Assembly (NCBI GenBank): GCA_003541895.1
Contig: DPLR01000567.1
Span: 1 to 8,082 of the forward strand
DNA: 8,082 nt
Direction of reading: 5' to 3'
Origin: Cytophagales bacterium
GTDB lineage: Bacteria > Bacteroidota > Bacteroidia > Cytophagales > Cyclobacteriaceae
This document shows positions 6,788-8,082 of this stretch, one piece after another. The notes under the pieces were generated by a model. It had not been told where the DNA came from. It searched no databases and saw only the letters and a list, made by a program, of their open reading frames with translations. Every line of letters starts with the position of its first letter. The stretch's first letter is position 1. The translations under genes and the position numbers were made by a program.

Positions 6788-6817
6788 CAAAAGTAATCGG
6801 AAAAAATAAAATTCAAA
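6788..6817 (-). promoter_or_regulatory. tRNA-Ser promoter (TTTG-N18-TACTTTTG)
   Basis: Read leftward, TTTG at 6817-6814 and TACTTTTG at 6795-6788 match both Bacteroidota promoter elements exactly, with an 18-bp spacer. The start should fall near 6781-6784, giving a 5' leader of about 45 nt to be removed by RNase P. The -33 element begins only 4 bases past the end of the yihY-like gene. The block 6796-6782 is identical over 15 nt to 532-546 at rpsP. Confidence 0.85.
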
Positions 6818-6821
6818 GACG

Positions 6822-7817
6822 CTATTGAAAAGATTTAGCGCTCCTTAAAGAACGATGATGCTGGTTAACGGCCTCCACTTTTTTGGCGTAATGCAAACTT
6901 GCATTGATTTCGTATCCAAATAAAAGGATGAGCGTGATCAGTTGCACCCATGCCATCAATGCAATGAGCGCACCAATTGAGCCATACACTTTGTTGTAAC
7001 TACCGAAATTGGTGATGTAATATGAAAACCCATACGATACGCCCAGCACGGATAAAGTTGCAATCGTTGATCCAATGGAAAAAAAACTCCAATTGTAATG
7101 CACTGCGGGGCCGAAATAATAAACGCACGAAATGGCAATAAAGAAGACGATGAAAATAACAATGAAACGCAGTGCCATCAAAAGATAGATGGTGTATTGA
7201 TCTAATTTTAAATGACTGAAATGCTCAAGGTTAGCAGTAACGTAGTTTAAAACGATTTGCCCAACAATCAGCAATGCGATGGCAAGTAGTAACACAAGCG
7301 CCAACATAATTGTCAACCCCAAAGCAGTTAACCTCATACGAAACCAATTTCGTTTTTCAACTGTGCGATAGCATGCATTGAATGCACGCATCAGTGCGGC
7401 CATGCCGTTAGTGGACAAATACAATGCAAGGATGAAACCAAAAGTAAGCAAGCCGCCACGGTGTATGCTTATAATATCAATTACTGTAGTAGATATGGCA
7501 GCGTACATATTTGGCGGAGTCACTTCTTGTAAAAACTCCATGATGGTTGCCGTGGTGATTTCGGGAAAGTACGTTGAAACGTAAGGAATAAGTGTAAACA
7601 AAAATATGATGGCTGGAAAAATGGCAAGAATAAAATTGAATGCCACACCATATGAACGGTCCGTGATTTCATCTTCGCTGATGTTGTAGATGAATATTTT
7701 TAAAAATTTGTAGAGCGAAAGATTGCCATGCCTCTTGAACTTGATGCGCTTCAGCCAATTTCTTGTGACCCGTGCTGAGTGAACTCTTAATATCCGTTTG
7801 CCTACTGCGTGTTTCAT
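6822..7817 (-). CDS. YihY/BrkB-family inner-membrane protein
   Basis: This is a polytopic membrane protein of the YihY/virulence factor BrkB family (once called ribonuclease BN, a name since dropped). Its molecular role is not established; transport or envelope functions have been suggested. The 331-residue product has a basic cytoplasmic N-terminus (1-55) and about six membrane segments near 58-80, 118-142, 160-192, 209-234, 244-270 and 278-304. Family hallmarks are the TM1 region SYGVAFNFILAIFPAIIFLF, and SYNKVYGSIGALIALMAWVQ followed by a GYEIN end to the last helix. A short His/Lys/Arg-rich tail follows. The ATG (7817-7815) overlaps the TGA of the upstream thioesterase gene as ATGA, implying translational coupling in one operon. 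No terminator separates it from tRNA-Ser, so some transcripts may read on to the hairpin at 6614-6646. Confidence 0.93.
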   Translation of the reverse strand: MKHAVGKRILRVHSARVTRNWLKRIKFKRHGNLSLYKFLKIFIYNISEDEITDRSYGVAFNFILAIFPAIIFLFTLIPYVSTYFPEITTATIMEFLQEVTPPNMYAAISTTVIDIISIHRGGLLTFGFILALYLSTNGMAALMRAFNACYRTVEKRNWFRMRLTALGLTIMLALVLLLAIALLIVGQIVLNYVTANLEHFSHLKLDQYTIYLLMALRFIVIFIVFFIAISCVYYFGPAVHYNWSFFSIGSTIATLSVLGVSYGFSYYITNFGSYNKVYGSIGALIALMAWVQLITLILLFGYEINASLHYAKKVEAVNQHHRSLRSAKSFQ

Positions 7818-8082
7818 TCAAAAAACGGTTTCAATACTTTTTGAAAATGCTCTGGTGGACGACACGGCTTTCCGGTTTTTTTATTGACAAATGCCAGCAA
7901 CGTTTCGCCCTGGTTAAGCAACTGGTTTGCCGCATTAAAAATTTCATAGGTAAAAGTAATGCGCACCGAGGGTAAATCATGAATGGTGGTTACAATTCTC
8001 AATTCGTCATCGTAAAAGGCGGGGGCGAAAAATTTCGATTTATTTTCTAATACCGGCATCATCACTCCGCCATCTTCCAATT
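7814..8082 (-). CDS. Acyl-CoA thioesterase, YbgC/4-hydroxybenzoyl-CoA thioesterase type, C-terminal part (cut by window edge)
   Basis: The visible 89 residues are the C-terminal two-thirds of a small hotdog-fold acyl-CoA thioesterase, which hydrolyses acyl-CoA esters in the cytoplasm; chain specificity cannot be inferred. Segments in order are LEDGGVMMPVLENKSKFFAP, a D-D-E-L-R-I beta strand, PSVRITFTYEIFN, GETLLAFVNKKTGKPCRPP and a C-terminal LKPFFE. These match the family pattern A-x-Y-D-D-x-L...F-x-Y-x-I...G-x-T-x-x-x-x-V. The N-terminal strand with the catalytic Asp (usually in a D-x-x-G-H/Y-V-x-x-x-x-Y motif) lies beyond base 8082. A TTG codon near 8080 is in the middle of the protein and is not its start. 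The stop overlaps the yihY-like start as ATGA. Confidence 0.88.
   Translation of the reverse strand, partial: LEDGGVMMPVLENKSKFFAPAFYDDELRIVTTIHDLPSVRITFTYEIFNAANQLLNQGETLLAFVNKKTGKPCRPPEHFQKVLKPFFE

Noticed and set aside
1..8082. CRISPR arrays, insertion sequences, integrase attachment at the tRNA-Ser 3' end, toxin-antitoxin or defence genes
   Set aside because: I found no regularly spaced repeats, no transposase or integrase motifs and no duplicated tRNA 3' end. Every substantial gene resembles a known housekeeping or membrane/secreted family.

Overview
The window looks like a chromosomal housekeeping segment from a member of the Bacteroidota, most likely a Cytophagales-type organism. Three things point there: protein resemblance (SucA N-terminus, S16 with a long charged tail, DUF5117/DUF5118 metalloprotease), start codons without clear Shine-Dalgarno sequences behind A/T-rich leaders, and promoters of the Bacteroidota type (TTTG or TTG near -33, TAnnTTTG near -7). 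The genus assignment is inference; no marker gene is complete enough to place it further.

Left end (1-1659): the start of sucA (2-oxoglutarate dehydrogenase E1) reads leftward out of the window. Across a 226-bp divergent gap, rpsP (ribosomal protein S16) and rimM (16S rRNA processing factor) read rightward. rpsP has a recognisable promoter. A strong intrinsic terminator hairpin sits between rpsP and rimM, only about 11 nt before the rimM start. The trmD gene that often follows rimM is absent here.

Middle (1656-6594): a leftward APC-family amino acid permease shares its stop-codon bases with rimM. After a 345-bp gap without a recognisable gene, a large secreted metzincin-type zinc metalloprotease and a small exported-looking DinB-fold protein read rightward, 43 nt apart and perhaps co-transcribed. 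They end at a hairpin terminator that is U-rich on both sides.

Right end (6649-8082): tRNA-Ser(UGA) reads leftward with its own very clear promoter, squeezed just past the end of a yihY/brkB-like membrane protein gene. That gene overlaps by ATGA the end of an acyl-CoA thioesterase gene that continues beyond the window. The -7/start region of the tRNA promoter is identical over 15 nt to that of rpsP.

I see no mobile element, CRISPR array, prophage, toxin-antitoxin or defence system. The points worth a second look are regulatory and architectural: the terminator inside rpsP-rimM, the shared translation-gene promoter, the stop-sharing convergent pair, and the exported DinB protein next to a secreted protease.
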